Shown here piece by piece: positions 50,609 to 58,831 of a DNA stretch of 64,000 bases (the first letter of the stretch is position 1; the number at the start of each line of letters is the position of its first letter). The stretch is from Flavonifractor sp. AGMB03687 (GTDB lineage Bacteria; Bacillota; Clostridia; Oscillospirales; Oscillospiraceae): assembly GCF_017811815.1 (NCBI RefSeq), contig NZ_JADKZI010000003.1:124001-188000 (forward strand). The letters run 5' to 3'. The notes beneath the pieces were generated by a model that searched no databases, was not told where the DNA came from, and worked only from the letters and a program-made list of their open reading frames with translations. Made by a program: the position numbers and the translations under genes.

Positions 50609-51291
50609 CCCATTTCCGTTATTATATCCTCCCCCGCATCCGCCGGGCTCTCAGCATCCTGCTGCTGTGCCTGGGGCTGCTCTCCGTATGGCTGGCCCTG
50701 GATACCCCCCTTCCCTCATCCGCCGCCGTGTGTGGGCGCCTGAATCAGGAGCATTATGTGACGGACAGCACCATCCTGGCCTCCGGTTCCATCCAATACC
50801 AAGAAATTCAGGGCGATTATGTACCCAAAAACACCTGGTGGTTTGTGGGACGCCAGGGGGACACCGTGCAATTCTATACCCTTCAAAAACTGGCCGGATC
50901 TCTGTGGCGGCCCACGCCCTCTACCCTGCCCTTTTGGCAGCTGGACCTCTCCCAAAACGGCGCTCCTATCTACTGCAATCTGTTCGGCTGCCGCCCCGGC
51001 TTTGACCTTAGCTACGAGGCCACTCCGGTGGTAATCTGTACCGACCCCAATGTGGTGCGGGTAGAAGCTCAGCTGATTTCTCTGGGTGACAGCGAACGCT
51101 CCAACCCCCAGGCCGCGATCAACAGCCATGGCGTCTCTCCCACCTTCACCCAGGTAGCCGACGGCGTATGGGTAGCCCCATCCACTTGGGTTCCCGGCCC
51201 ACCCGAGGACAGCGGTTCTATCTGGCTGGCCTGGTGCCAGGGCTACGATGAAAACGGCAACCTGATCTGCCAGGATCAGCCCCGTCAGTAA
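50605..51291 (+). CDS. Membrane-anchored partner protein, unit 3 of 3
   Basis: A 228-aa paralogue of the unit 2 partner. One membrane helix (about 13-32) precedes an extracellular domain (DTPLPSSAAVCGRLNQEHY; WWFVGRQGDTVQFYTLQKLA; VVRVEAQLISLGD; NPQAAINSHGVSP). The ATG at 50605 overlaps the HAAS gene by four bases, as in unit 2. It is the last gene of the PadR cassette, and a shared terminator follows at once. Confidence 0.7.
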   Translation: MTHFRYYILPRIRRALSILLLCLGLLSVWLALDTPLPSSAAVCGRLNQEHYVTDSTILASGSIQYQEIQGDYVPKNTWWFVGRQGDTVQFYTLQKLAGSLWRPTPSTLPFWQLDLSQNGAPIYCNLFGCRPGFDLSYEATPVVICTDPNVVRVEAQLISLGDSERSNPQAAINSHGVSPTFTQVADGVWVAPSTWVPGPPEDSGSIWLAWCQGYDENGNLICQDQPRQ

Positions 51292-51298
51292 ATCTGCC

Positions 51299-51331
51299 AA
51301 AAGGCGGCCTGCATGATGCAGGCCGCCTTTT
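51299..51331. terminator. Bidirectional terminator at the host/prophage junction
   Basis: A 15-bp stem (51299-51313 with 51317-51331, loop TGA) carrying A and T runs. It ends the PadR cassette on the plus strand and the phage module on the minus strand. The stop codon of the DUF2313 gene lies within the right arm. Confidence 0.9.
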
Positions 51332-51899
51332 ACTTCACCATCTTCTCCAGCTCTTCCCAGGTAGGCCCGATAGCTTCGATATCCCCCCAGGTGTCGAACT
51401 TCTCCTCCATCAGCGCCCAGGTGATGTACCAGTACACATACTCGATGCCCACATGGGCAGGGAGAATGCTCTCGATGATCTCCCGCATCTCCTCAAACCC
51501 GTCCGGGATACCGGGCACATCAGGGAAGCGCACCTCCACATGGCCCGGCTTCCCGGTCTCGCTGGCCACCGCGTTCAGTCCGCAGCCCTTCAAGTTGTCA
51601 TTGATGGCCGCCAGGGTAAAGCTGTCCCCGCCGATGCGGAGCAGGGCGGCCAGCGCCGCCCGCCGCATCTCCAGATCGTCTGTCACCGGCCGCCGGACCA
51701 GCAGGCACTCGATGGCCTCCAGTCCCCGATCCTCCGCCGTGGAAATCAGCATCTCCCGCTGGATTTCCTCCAGCACCGCCTCTACGCCATCCAGAGCCTG
51801 GCCCTGAACCTCCAGCTCGGCGCCGTTGGCGGTACCCTCCAGCTCATAGACCCGCAGGGGCCGCAGCAATTCCTTTAGATATCCGGCGTAACCGCTCAT
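51330..51899 (-). CDS. Phage tail protein, DUF2313/YmfQ (XkdU-like)
   Basis: A 189-aa baseplate-associated protein of the Mu gp48/YmfQ family (SGYAGYLKELLRPLRVYEL; YVYWYITWALMEEKFDTWG). In contractile tails it bridges the gpJ baseplate arms and the fibre. It overlaps gpJ by four bases and is the last gene of the module: no fibre gene follows, although one normally does. Confidence 0.85.
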   Translation of the reverse strand: MSGYAGYLKELLRPLRVYELEGTANGAELEVQGQALDGVEAVLEEIQREMLISTAEDRGLEAIECLLVRRPVTDDLEMRRAALAALLRIGGDSFTLAAINDNLKGCGLNAVASETGKPGHVEVRFPDVPGIPDGFEEMREIIESILPAHVGIEYVYWYITWALMEEKFDTWGDIEAIGPTWEELEKMVK

Positions 51900-52957
51900 G
51901 CGTCCCCTCCTGTCCGGGTGACCGACAGGGTCTTCAGCATGGGCAGCACATCGCTCTCCACCGTCACATCGGCGGCAGGGGCGGTAAGAACGTAGTTTTC
52001 CACCCCGTCCACCTCAAAGATCAGCTGGCCCAGCCTGGCCCGCAGGATGCTCTGCCCCAGCTGCCGCCCGTCAAACCAGCTGCGCACCGCCTGCTCCACC
52101 GCCTGCCGTACCGTCTCGCTATCCCGGTTGGTTGCCGTCTGGATCTGGATGGTCACATCCACATCCTGCACCTCCGGGGCCCGCACCAGCACATCCACGG
52201 CGATCTCCCGCCGCTCCTCAAAGTAGGCCCGCAATTCCTCCAGCAGCTCGCTGTCCGGCACACCTGCGGCGGTGGACACCACCACATCCACCGAGCCCAC
52301 CCCTCTGGGGCGGGACACCACCGCGGCGGCCGCCACCTGGGGGAAGGACATAGCGCTCTGCTCATAAAAGGCGGCATTGGCTCCGTTTGGCATCCGCTGA
52401 AAGGTCTCCAGCACCCGCTCCCGCAGCTCCTCGTCGCTCTCCTCGTCCAATCCGCCGGAAAAGCCGTCCGGGTTGGTGCACCGGCTGACCCCCACCGGAG
52501 CCACCGCCATGGCCCGGATGGTCCCCGCCGCCACATTGCCCGACGCGCCGGGCTCCACCGCCGCAGCCGTGGTCTCCACCATGGTTTCCCCCGCCTGGAG
52601 CACCGCCTCCTGGGTGGTCTCAAACCGCACCAGCCCCGCCGTCATGCACACCGTGCCCGCCGGGATGGTCAAGTCGGTACTGGGGGCCTGATCGGTCTCA
52701 AAGCGCAGGATACCCTCCGCCGCCACCGCCGCCCGCCGCTCCAGTCCCCGCAGCTGGGCGTGCTTGTCCAGATAGTCCCCCTGGGCCGTTTGGGGAAAGC
52801 ACTGCCGGTTCACCCAGTCCGTCTGAACATAGAGGGCGTAGATCTGGGCAGCCACGGCATAGAGCCGTACCGCCATATCTCCGTCCCCGGCCAGGGTGAC
52901 GCCGGTCTCCTGCTGGAAGGCCTCCACCATCTGTCCATAGATTTCGTCTATCGTCAT
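51896..52957 (-). CDS. Baseplate J/gp47 family protein (XkdT-like)
   Basis: A 353-aa baseplate wedge protein. Typical features are DIYGQMVEAFQQETGV-like N-terminus, AAQIYALYVQTDWVNRQCFP, GDYLDKHAQLRGLERR, and the mid-domain GVGSVDVVVSTAAGVPD. It forms the outer baseplate with gp25 and gp48-like proteins in contractile tails. Length and motifs are complete. Confidence 0.92.
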   Translation of the reverse strand: MTIDEIYGQMVEAFQQETGVTLAGDGDMAVRLYAVAAQIYALYVQTDWVNRQCFPQTAQGDYLDKHAQLRGLERRAAVAAEGILRFETDQAPSTDLTIPAGTVCMTAGLVRFETTQEAVLQAGETMVETTAAAVEPGASGNVAAGTIRAMAVAPVGVSRCTNPDGFSGGLDEESDEELRERVLETFQRMPNGANAAFYEQSAMSFPQVAAAAVVSRPRGVGSVDVVVSTAAGVPDSELLEELRAYFEERREIAVDVLVRAPEVQDVDVTIQIQTATNRDSETVRQAVEQAVRSWFDGRQLGQSILRARLGQLIFEVDGVENYVLTAPAADVTVESDVLPMLKTLSVTRTGGDA

Positions 52958-52961
52958 ACCA

Positions 52962-53306
52962 TCAGCTCCCTCCCGTCTCCACGGTCACCACCAGGGACTC
53001 GCCCTGCCAGTCCAGCGCCACCTCCATGGTGCCGTCCTCCTCCAGCGTTACCCCGGTGACCGTCAGATTGGGCTCGTCGGCCAGAGCCTGGGCCACGTAC
53101 TGCCGGGCCAGCCCTTCCCGCTGAGAGGGACTGCTGCGGCCCAGCCGGTACAGCTCACTGCCCAGCTGGGGCAGGAAGGGAAAGCTGCCTCTTGGGATGG
53201 ACAGCTTCCACAGTACCCGCTGCAGCAGCTCTTCCCCTCCCTGAGCCCGCCGGTAGCTCCCCTGGCCGTCGGGCAGATAGTCTCCGTCCCGTACCATCAG
53301 TTCCAT
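52962..53306 (-). CDS. gp25/GpW-like baseplate wedge protein (XkdS-like)
   Basis: A 114-aa protein starting VRDGDYLPDGQGSYRRAQGG, with the core IPRGSFPFLPQLGSELYRLG, consistent with gp25-like lysozyme-fold baseplate proteins and with XkdS. It starts the sheath-baseplate contact in contractile systems. It is placed directly upstream of gpJ, as expected. Confidence 0.78.
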   Translation of the reverse strand: MELMVRDGDYLPDGQGSYRRAQGGEELLQRVLWKLSIPRGSFPFLPQLGSELYRLGRSSPSQREGLARQYVAQALADEPNLTVTGVTLEEDGTMEVALDWQGESLVVTVETGGS

Positions 53307-53313
53307 CTGCTCA

Positions 53314-53673
53314 TCACTCCGTCACCACTGTTTTGCCGTTGACCAGCACGGTCCCCTCCATGGAAATCACCCCCCGGCTCAGCCGGATAGAGGCGTTTTT
53401 GCTGTAGATGAGCACTTCGCCCTCTCCCAGCTCTTCCTCCGCCTCATTCCGCTTCCCCGCAATGCAGGGGGCTTCGCCGTCGCTGCCGGTCTTGATCACC
53501 AGCACCTGATCCTCCCGGGCGGGCCGCCAGAGGTACCCCCCCGGTCCGAAGACCGGCAGATCCCGACGCTCGCCGTCCAGACACACCCCCGCCGGGTCGC
53601 CCCCCAGGGTAACACTGCCGATCTGAGAGCCGTCTCCCGGCCTGCGCCGCTTGTGCTGCTCCGCCATCCACAT
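53314..53673 (-). CDS. Baseplate spike-like protein (gpV/DUF2577-like)
   Basis: A 119-aa protein whose OB-like start (GSQIGSVTLGGDPAGVCLDG) and closing beta-repeat (SKNASIRLSRGVISMEGTVL) resemble short phage baseplate assembly protein V or XkdR-type proteins. It probably forms or holds the central spike tip. Assignment rests on size, position between XkdQ-like and gp25-like genes, and beta-strand pattern. Confidence 0.6.
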   Translation of the reverse strand: MWMAEQHKRRRPGDGSQIGSVTLGGDPAGVCLDGERRDLPVFGPGGYLWRPAREDQVLVIKTGSDGEAPCIAGKRNEAEEELGEGEVLIYSKNASIRLSRGVISMEGTVLVNGKTVVTE

Positions 53674-53689
53674 GTTTGTTTCCTCCGTT

Positions 53690-54634
53690 CTATTTCAGGG
53701 CGTCGGGCAGACCCAGCACCAGCCGGGTGTAGGTTCCGTTTTCATCCATGCCGCTGACCGCCTCGGCCACCCGCCAGATCCCCCGGCTCACCGGCTTGGA
53801 CAGCCGTACTTCCACCAGATCTCCCGGCCAGGCCAGAAAGGCCCCCGGCAGCTCCAGCTCCAGCTGCCGTAGCTCCTCCGCGGACCGCTCCAGCTGATAG
53901 CTGCCCGAGTAGCGCATAGCCTGATAGCTGCTCTTGCCCGGCATGGTCAGCACCCGGCGGCACCGTCCGCCCCGCCTGAGAAAATCTCCGTTGTCCACCG
54001 TCTGCACCGCGCCGGTGGTCTTGTCCCGCACCAGAATCTGAGACAGAACGCCGTACCGCTGGTCCCGCAGGGTGAGGGCGGTCACCGCCGCATCCTCCCC
54101 CAGCACCAGCCGTTTTCCTTCCTCCCAGGGGGTGGCCACCAGCCGCCCCAGCCGGTCGAACCGGGGCGTGATGCCGCCGTAGTACCGGCAAAACTCGTAG
54201 ACCACCTGCCACTCGCTGCTGCCCACCGCCACCGAAAAGCCGGGTACGGCAGGCAGCCCGCTCCCCACAGTCTGTACCCCATAGGGAGCCACGTGGTCCC
54301 GCACGATATCCTGCCAAGTGGCCACCTGATAGTCCATGCCCAGCGCCTCGTTATCCAGCAGCCGGGCCGCCATGCTGCGGCCGGATACGGTAAGGAAGCC
54401 CCCCTTTCCGTCCCAGCCCCGCTCGCACTCGTCCACCACCCCGGTGAATACCGTCTCCCCCTGCTCCACGGCGGTAAAGGTCACCGCCTCCGCCAGAAGA
54501 TCCTCCTCCGGCTCCCACAGGCAGGTGAGGGAGAAGCTGTCGCAAGGGGTCCCCCGTCCATACTGAAAGGCCCATTCAGTAACCTGAGGCAGGGTGATCT
54601 TCGTCCCGTCCCAGCATGTCAGTGTCCCCTCCAT
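53690..54634 (-). CDS. XkdQ-like tail hub protein
   Basis: A 314-aa protein similar to PBSX XkdQ and gpD/gp27-type hub proteins (QYGRGTPCDSFSLTCLW; DECERGWDGKGGFLTVSGRS; ARLLDNEALGMDY). It should form the ring between tail tube and baseplate. The ATG at 54634 overlaps the LysM gene stop by one base; longer frames run antisense to sense through that gene and are not credible. Confidence 0.82.
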   Translation of the reverse strand: MEGTLTCWDGTKITLPQVTEWAFQYGRGTPCDSFSLTCLWEPEEDLLAEAVTFTAVEQGETVFTGVVDECERGWDGKGGFLTVSGRSMAARLLDNEALGMDYQVATWQDIVRDHVAPYGVQTVGSGLPAVPGFSVAVGSSEWQVVYEFCRYYGGITPRFDRLGRLVATPWEEGKRLVLGEDAAVTALTLRDQRYGVLSQILVRDKTTGAVQTVDNGDFLRRGGRCRRVLTMPGKSSYQAMRYSGSYQLERSAEELRQLELELPGAFLAWPGDLVEVRLSKPVSRGIWRVAEAVSGMDENGTYTRLVLGLPDALK

Positions 54635-55212
54635 CACGCCACCCGCACTTTCTGTCCCGCATAGATCAGGTTGGGATTCTTGATCTGAGGATTGAGGGAA
54701 ATCAGCTTGGTCAGCTCCACCCCATATCGCCGTGCGATCCCCCACAGGGTGTCTCCCCCCACCACGGTGTACCACTGACCTGTCCCGGTGCTCTCCTGGG
54801 TGCTCTCCCCACTGCCGGCATTGCTGCCGCCGGTGGTCACCGTGGTGCCGGTGCTGTGTCCGCCGTACTCCTCCCAGAAGGCAAAGGTGTACTTCACATA
54901 GTCCGCTCTGGGCTCCTGGCTGAGGGAGAGCTCCACAAAGTAGGCGTTGGCCGTCTGCCATACCGGGTGGACCAGCAGTCCCGGTCCCTCGTTGTAAAAG
55001 ACGGTGGCAAGCTTTTTGAATTCGTCATAGGCCCCTTGGCCCACGAACTCCCCCTCCCCCCGCATGATGCGGTAGGAGGGTCCCAGGTCCTGCAAGCTGT
55101 AATGACCAAAGGGCACTTCTCTGGCCCCCACCTTCCGTTTGTAGGAAATGGTGTATACCCTGGGGTTGTGGGGCCACACATAATCCTTGTAGCGCATTGC
55201 CGCCAATCTCAC
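54634..55212 (-). CDS. LysM-domain tail assembly protein (XkdP-like)
   Basis: A 192-aa protein. The N-terminal part (about 1-125) is a phage tail domain, followed by a Gly/Ser/Thr linker and one C-terminal LysM repeat ([20 protein letters not shown], then [12 protein letters not shown]). LysM binds peptidoglycan glycan strands; in PBSX-like tails this protein sits at the tube-baseplate junction. It would normally follow the tape measure; here it follows an unknown 202-aa protein. Confidence 0.88.
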   Translation of the reverse strand: MRLAAMRYKDYVWPHNPRVYTISYKRKVGAREVPFGHYSLQDLGPSYRIMRGEGEFVGQGAYDEFKKLATVFYNEGPGLLVHPVWQTANAYFVELSLSQEPRADYVKYTFAFWEEYGGHSTGTTVTTGGSNAGSGESTQESTGTGQWYTVVGGDTLWGIARRYGVELTKLISLNPQIKNPNLIYAGQKVRVA

Positions 55213-55817
55213 AGCAGTTGAAACCCCCCGTCAAATCTTCGTGCGTCCCGCCGCACCAGCCGGTCCAGCCGCCGCAGCTCCAGCCGCCGGGCGCTCTGGT
55301 CCGCCGTCCCCGGCTCCAGAGTCACCACCTTGGGCTCCTGCTCCGGTTGGGGCAGCCCCTCCAGGCTGACCCGTACCGCCCGGTCCAGCCACCCTGCACC
55401 GCTGACCGCCGCTGATTGGCCGGATGCTTCTTCTCCGCCCACCGTGGAACTGCCCGCCCGGACAGACATTTCTTCCACCTGCCCGCCAAGCTGAATCTGC
55501 TCTGTGGGCTCTGCTGTCCGCAGGCCCGCCTGGACTGCCTCCAGTTCCCCCGCCGCCCAGCGGCGGGCCGTCCAGTCCAGGCTGTCTGGCCGGTCCGGCT
55601 CGGAAGCAGCTGCTTCTGTCTCATTGGCCGCCCGGGCCGCCTGCCGGGCCATCTGAGAAAGTCCATCTTTCCCAGCCGGCTCCCAGTCCTCTTCCGTCTC
55701 CTCTTCCCGCCGAGGGATGGGGACCCGTACCGCTCCGGTCTCCCAGGTCCCCGTCTCCGTCCGGTCCTTCTCTTCCTCCCGCTGCTCCTCCAGCAGCAGC
55801 GCCAGATAATCGGTCAT
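55209..55817 (-). CDS. Unknown protein in the tape-measure slot
   Basis: A 202-aa, charged and Ala/Glu/Arg-rich protein ([20 protein letters not shown]; ending [19 protein letters not shown]). It has no hydrophobic segments, no long coiled coil and no lysozyme or peptidase motif. It occupies the place where phage tails encode a tape measure of 500-1500 aa, between the chaperone frameshift product and LysM gene, and overlaps both by four bases. It may be a replacement, a chaperone extension or an extremely short ruler; I cannot assign it. Confidence 0.6.
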   Translation of the reverse strand: MTDYLALLLEEQREEEKDRTETGTWETGAVRVPIPRREEETEEDWEPAGKDGLSQMARQAARAANETEAAASEPDRPDSLDWTARRWAAGELEAVQAGLRTAEPTEQIQLGGQVEEMSVRAGSSTVGGEEASGQSAAVSGAGWLDRAVRVSLEGLPQPEQEPKVVTLEPGTADQSARRLELRRLDRLVRRDARRFDGGFQLL

Positions 55818-56110
55818 ACCTGTTCCCCCCTCATCAGCCGCTCAAACCGCTCCTGATCGAAGGAGGCGTTCTGGCTCCCTGCGGTCTCCCCCGCCGGCGC
55901 GCCGCACACCGGGCACCGCTCCTCCTCTGCTTTCTGCCGGCAGGAGGGGCATAGCTGGTCCAGCAGCTCCTCCCGGTCCAGCATCAGGTTGAGGGCGCAC
56001 CACAGGTAGTCTCTGGCCTTCATGTCCTTGGCCCGCGCTTCCGTGGGGAGCGCCCCAAAGGTCTTGAGCACACGCCAGCGAAGGCGCTCATAAGGCGTGT
56101 GCTCCAGGCT
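55814..56110 (-). CDS. Frameshift extension of the tail assembly chaperone (gpGT-like)
   Basis: This frame has no good start of its own. It is entered by -1 slippage at 56110-56116 from the gene at 56439, giving a predicted fusion of about 208 aa (110 from the first frame, 98 from this one). It contains a CxxC...CxxC pair (CPSCRQKAEEERCPVCG) that may bind zinc. In dsDNA phages the longer chaperone binds the tape measure while the tail assembles. Confidence 0.72.
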   Translation of the reverse strand, partial: SLEHTPYERLRWRVLKTFGALPTEARAKDMKARDYLWCALNLMLDREELLDQLCPSCRQKAEEERCPVCGAPAGETAGSQNASFDQERFERLMRGEQV

Positions 56111-56439
56111 TTTTTTATGGCCCGGACCGCCTCCTCCCCATCCTCGGGGGATGGATTCTCCGCCCGGTCCAGCTTGTCCCACTGTTTGGCCAGCCGGGCC
56201 ACCTCCCGGGCGCTGAGGTGCTCCAGCACCTCCCGCCCGGAGGCAAAGACCGGTTCACCTTTTTCCTCCAGTGCCCGGGCCAGCAGGCAGGCGTTGGCGC
56301 ACAGGGCCCGCTCACCGTCGCCCTGGGCCAGTTCCTCCGCCTCCCGCCGGGCCTCCAGCACCTCCTGGGCGGAGAGGAGCCGCAGCTGGGTGCCGTCCTC
56401 CAGCGTCAGCCGGTCTCTCCGGCTCAACAGCGATTCCAT
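56020..56439 (-). CDS. Tail assembly chaperone (gpG/XkdN-like)
   Basis: A 139-aa helical, charged protein directly after the tail tube gene, the place of gpG/XkdN chaperones. Residues 1-110 are shared with the frameshift product; the last 29 residues are unique to the unshifted form. The slippery heptamer A-AAA-AAA lies in frame at codons 109-110. Chaperones of this class are not kept in the virion. Confidence 0.75.
   Translation of the reverse strand: MESLLSRRDRLTLEDGTQLRLLSAQEVLEARREAEELAQGDGERALCANACLLARALEEKGEPVFASGREVLEHLSAREVARLAKQWDKLDRAENPSPEDGEEAVRAIKKAWSTRLMSAFAGVCSRPLGRSPRKRGPRT
56110..56116 (-). promoter_or_regulatory. Programmed -1 ribosomal frameshift site A-AAA-AAA
   Basis: Seven A residues on the minus strand, with the zero frame read as ATA AAA AAA GCC. 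The heptamer fits the X-XXY-YYZ rule exactly, and the -1 frame is open for 98 codons. A GC-rich stretch follows that could pair, which would stimulate slippage. Confidence 0.75.
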
Positions 56440-56451
56440 ATCCCTCTCCCC

Positions 56452-56841
56452 TTATACCGCGGTCTCGATGCGCTTGGTAGCCACCACCGTGATCTTCTCC
56501 ACCACCATGGCCCCCAGCGCACCGGTCTCGCCGATGGAGCTCCACTGGCAGCCGGAATAGATGATCTTCCGGTCCGGCTTGCAGATGACCAGACTGAAGT
56601 CGGTCAGGTCGTGGAAGTTAATGCCGTCCCGAATGGCCTCGTCGGTGGCGTACAGCCGGGTCAGCTCAATGACATGGCTGCGGGGACCGGGGATGGTAGC
56701 CACCGGCTCGTCCTCGCCAAAGGCCTCCACATTCTGGCTGGACCGGGTGGTCTTGGCGGTGTAGCTCTGCACCACCGCCACCTTTTTCCCCTCGATCTCC
56801 AGATAGATGTCACTGCTGGTGGGAAATCCCGAAACAAGCAT
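56452..56841 (-). CDS. Tail tube protein (XkdM-like)
   Basis: A 129-aa protein matching XkdM/gp19-type tube subunits (SDIYLEIEGKKVAVVQSYTA; SQNVEAFGEDEPVATIPG; ISFELTRLY-like IELTRLYATDEAI). It stacks in hexamer rings inside the sheath. The position after the sheath gene is standard. Confidence 0.88.
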   Translation of the reverse strand: MLVSGFPTSSDIYLEIEGKKVAVVQSYTAKTTRSSQNVEAFGEDEPVATIPGPRSHVIELTRLYATDEAIRDGINFHDLTDFSLVICKPDRKIIYSGCQWSSIGETGALGAMVVEKITVVATKRIETAV

Positions 56842-56853
56842 GCTCTCCCCTCC

Positions 56854-57876
56854 TTATACCGTAATGTGGGCGCTGAGCCAGATCTGGTTGAGGCCGTGGG
56901 CCACCGTGAAGGTGAAGTCCACCAGACAGACGGTGGGATTCTCCTCGTCGGCCTGCACCGTCACCTGGTCGTAGCCGGTGATGATCTCCCGGCTCAGCTT
57001 GTTCTCCAGCTCCAGCACCACCTGGGAGCGGATGGCCCCCCGGGTCTGTTCCGTGTTCTTGGTTCTGCGGAACCGGGCCCGCAGGGAGTTGCGGATGGTG
57101 GGGATCACATCGTCCACAATGCGGATGGTGGTCAGCTCCCGCCAGGTGGCGTCCTCCGCCTCGCCGGTCTTGGTGCGGGTGGTCACGCCCCGCACCACGC
57201 TGACCACGCCCCCCACATTCTCCAGGGGGGTGACGCCGCCCCGCACCAGGGTGTCGATCTCAGTGTCGGCGTACCGGGCCTCCAGGCCGTCCAGGCCCTT
57301 CAGTTCCGCACCGCCCAGGGGCACGGCGGGGTCACTCTCCGCCGCAATAGCTCCGGCCACGGCAGCAGCGGCCAGACCGGTGCCGTCGCCAGGGGCAATG
57401 AGCACCACCCGCTCGCTGTTGATCTCCCCCGCCCGCTGGACCAGGGCCTCCACATTTTCACCCTCAGCGCCGCCTACCACCGCAATGCGCTCCCGCCGGG
57501 CCTCGGAGGCCTCGCATACGCTCTGCCGCAGAGCCTGCTGCACCGTCAGTTCGGTACTGTCGCACACCACGATAGAGATATCCTCCTCCGCCGCCAGCAG
57601 GTCAAAGGCCGCCTGATAGTCCTCCTGGCCGCCCACCGGCACCGCCAACACCTTGGCCGCGCCGTTGCGGAACAGCACCTGGACCAGCTTGGTCAGGTTC
57701 TCCCCGTCGCCAAACCGGGTGGCTCCGTCCTCATAGCGGTTGAGGGTAACCAGCTTCCCGGTCTCTCCCTCGGTCAGTACGCCTACCAGGCCCACCGTCC
57801 GGCCACTGCCGCTGCCGCTGATTACGGTGGAGGCGTCATAGCTGGAGTACACCCCCGGCCGTTCATGGATCGTCAT
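56854..57876 (-). CDS. Contractile tail sheath protein (XkdK-like)
   Basis: A 340-aa sheath subunit. It starts with TIHERPGVYSSYDAS, the usual sheath opening, has a central variable domain (about 60-200), and ends with the conserved domain (RIVDDVIPTIRNSLRARF, later VDFTFTVAHGLNQIWL). The ATG at 57876 gives this typical start. It shows the particle is of the contractile (myovirus-like) type. Confidence 0.93.
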   Translation of the reverse strand: MTIHERPGVYSSYDASTVISGSGSGRTVGLVGVLTEGETGKLVTLNRYEDGATRFGDGENLTKLVQVLFRNGAAKVLAVPVGGQEDYQAAFDLLAAEEDISIVVCDSTELTVQQALRQSVCEASEARRERIAVVGGAEGENVEALVQRAGEINSERVVLIAPGDGTGLAAAAVAGAIAAESDPAVPLGGAELKGLDGLEARYADTEIDTLVRGGVTPLENVGGVVSVVRGVTTRTKTGEAEDATWRELTTIRIVDDVIPTIRNSLRARFRRTKNTEQTRGAIRSQVVLELENKLSREIITGYDQVTVQADEENPTVCLVDFTFTVAHGLNQIWLSAHITV

Positions 57877-57878
57877 AC

Positions 57879-58376
57879 TCAAATCCGGCTCTCTCCTCTC
57901 ACAATAAAGTCCAGGAAGGTGCCGCCCTCGTCGGCCACCGCATACAGGTAGCCCTGGCATACCGCCTCCACCTTCCGGTGGTAGAGGCCGGCCCCCTGGT
58001 CAAATTCCGTCTCTCCGCAGGAGAGCTCCTGCAAGCTGAGCCCGGGCGGACCCTCCCGCCGCAGGGCCTCCGCCATGCGGTCGAAGGCCTCCTGGATGCC
58101 CGCCGCGCCGCAGCCCTGGGGGGCGTACAGGTCCAGCCCGAAGGTCAGTGTGATCTTCCTGCCATATAACTCCTGCCACTGGCCGCTCTCCTGGTCATAC
58201 CGTTCGCCCAGGTAATCCCGGAACCCCTCCGGACCTCCCTGGCAGGCCCGGAGGGACACGGCAGCCACCGCCCCGCCTCTCCGGACCCGTCCCATCTCCG
58301 GGTAGGCGCACTGGGCGTCAATGCCCTGCCCCTGCAGATAGTCCGCCATCCGCTCCCGGATCGTTCCAAAGTCCAT
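57879..58376 (-). CDS. Tail terminator/connector-like protein
   Basis: A 165-aa protein located directly before the sheath gene, where PBSX has XkdJ and other phages have tail terminators (TIRERMADYLQGQGI; ITLTFGLDLYAPQGCGAAGIQ; EVVCQGYLYAV-like VEAVCQGYLYAV). The role, closing the tail at the neck, is inferred from position and size. A REP-like repeat lies just before its start. Confidence 0.65.
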   Translation of the reverse strand: MDFGTIRERMADYLQGQGIDAQCAYPEMGRVRRGGAVAAVSLRACQGGPEGFRDYLGERYDQESGQWQELYGRKITLTFGLDLYAPQGCGAAGIQEAFDRMAEALRREGPPGLSLQELSCGETEFDQGAGLYHRKVEAVCQGYLYAVADEGGTFLDFIVRGESRI

Positions 58377-58417
58377 TGCTCTCCCCCGCTTCCCGTCTCT
58401 GTTTCCCTTTCTCTGGC

Positions 58418-58480
58418 GTAGGGGCCGATGCCCTCATCGGCCCGTTCCTTCCCCGTAGGGGCGACCTTCATGGTCGCCCG
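58418..58480. repeat. Two REP-like GTAGGGG hairpins inside the phage operon
   Basis: Two units that each begin GTAGGGGC and fold: 58422-58430 with 58435-58443 (9 bp) and 58459-58466 with 58472-58479 (8 bp). This form of palindrome is a dispersed repeat in many GC-rich Clostridia. It fits exactly in the 119-bp gap between two head-tail genes and disrupts neither. Confidence 0.7.
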
Positions 58481-58495
58481 CAAAACCGTACCGGC

Positions 58496-58831
58496 TTACG
58501 CCTGCTCTCTCACCGCCAGCAGCCCCCACCAGTACACCAGTTCCTCCCCCAGGTACACCGGCTGGGCGCTGCGGACGGTAAAGGTCTCACCGCCCCAGGC
58601 AATGTACCCGTCCCCCAGCTGGTCCAGGGTCATGTCCGGCCCGCCCAGGCAGATCCACCGGTCCCGGCGCACCAGCCCCAGGGGGGTGGGCAGCTGCTGA
58701 AAGAAATCCGCGCTCTGCTCCATCACCGGCTGGAGGAAGGCCCGGCACACCGTGCCTTCCTCCCCATCCTGCCGGTAGAGGGTGATGTTCTGACCATATT
58801 TGGACAAAATCTGCTGCCACTGACCGGTCAT
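58496..58831 (-). CDS. Head-tail joining protein (XkdI/gp10-like)
   Basis: A 111-aa protein (QWQQILSKYGQNITLYRQD; RDRWICLGGPDMTLDQLGDG; YLGEELVYWWGLLAVRE). The size, place between connector and terminator genes, and the phrase about an inner hydrophobic pair suggest a neck adaptor. The ATG at 58831 overlaps the preceding gene by four bases; longer frames run through that gene. Confidence 0.65.
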   Translation of the reverse strand: MTGQWQQILSKYGQNITLYRQDGEEGTVCRAFLQPVMEQSADFFQQLPTPLGLVRRDRWICLGGPDMTLDQLGDGYIAWGGETFTVRSAQPVYLGEELVYWWGLLAVREQA

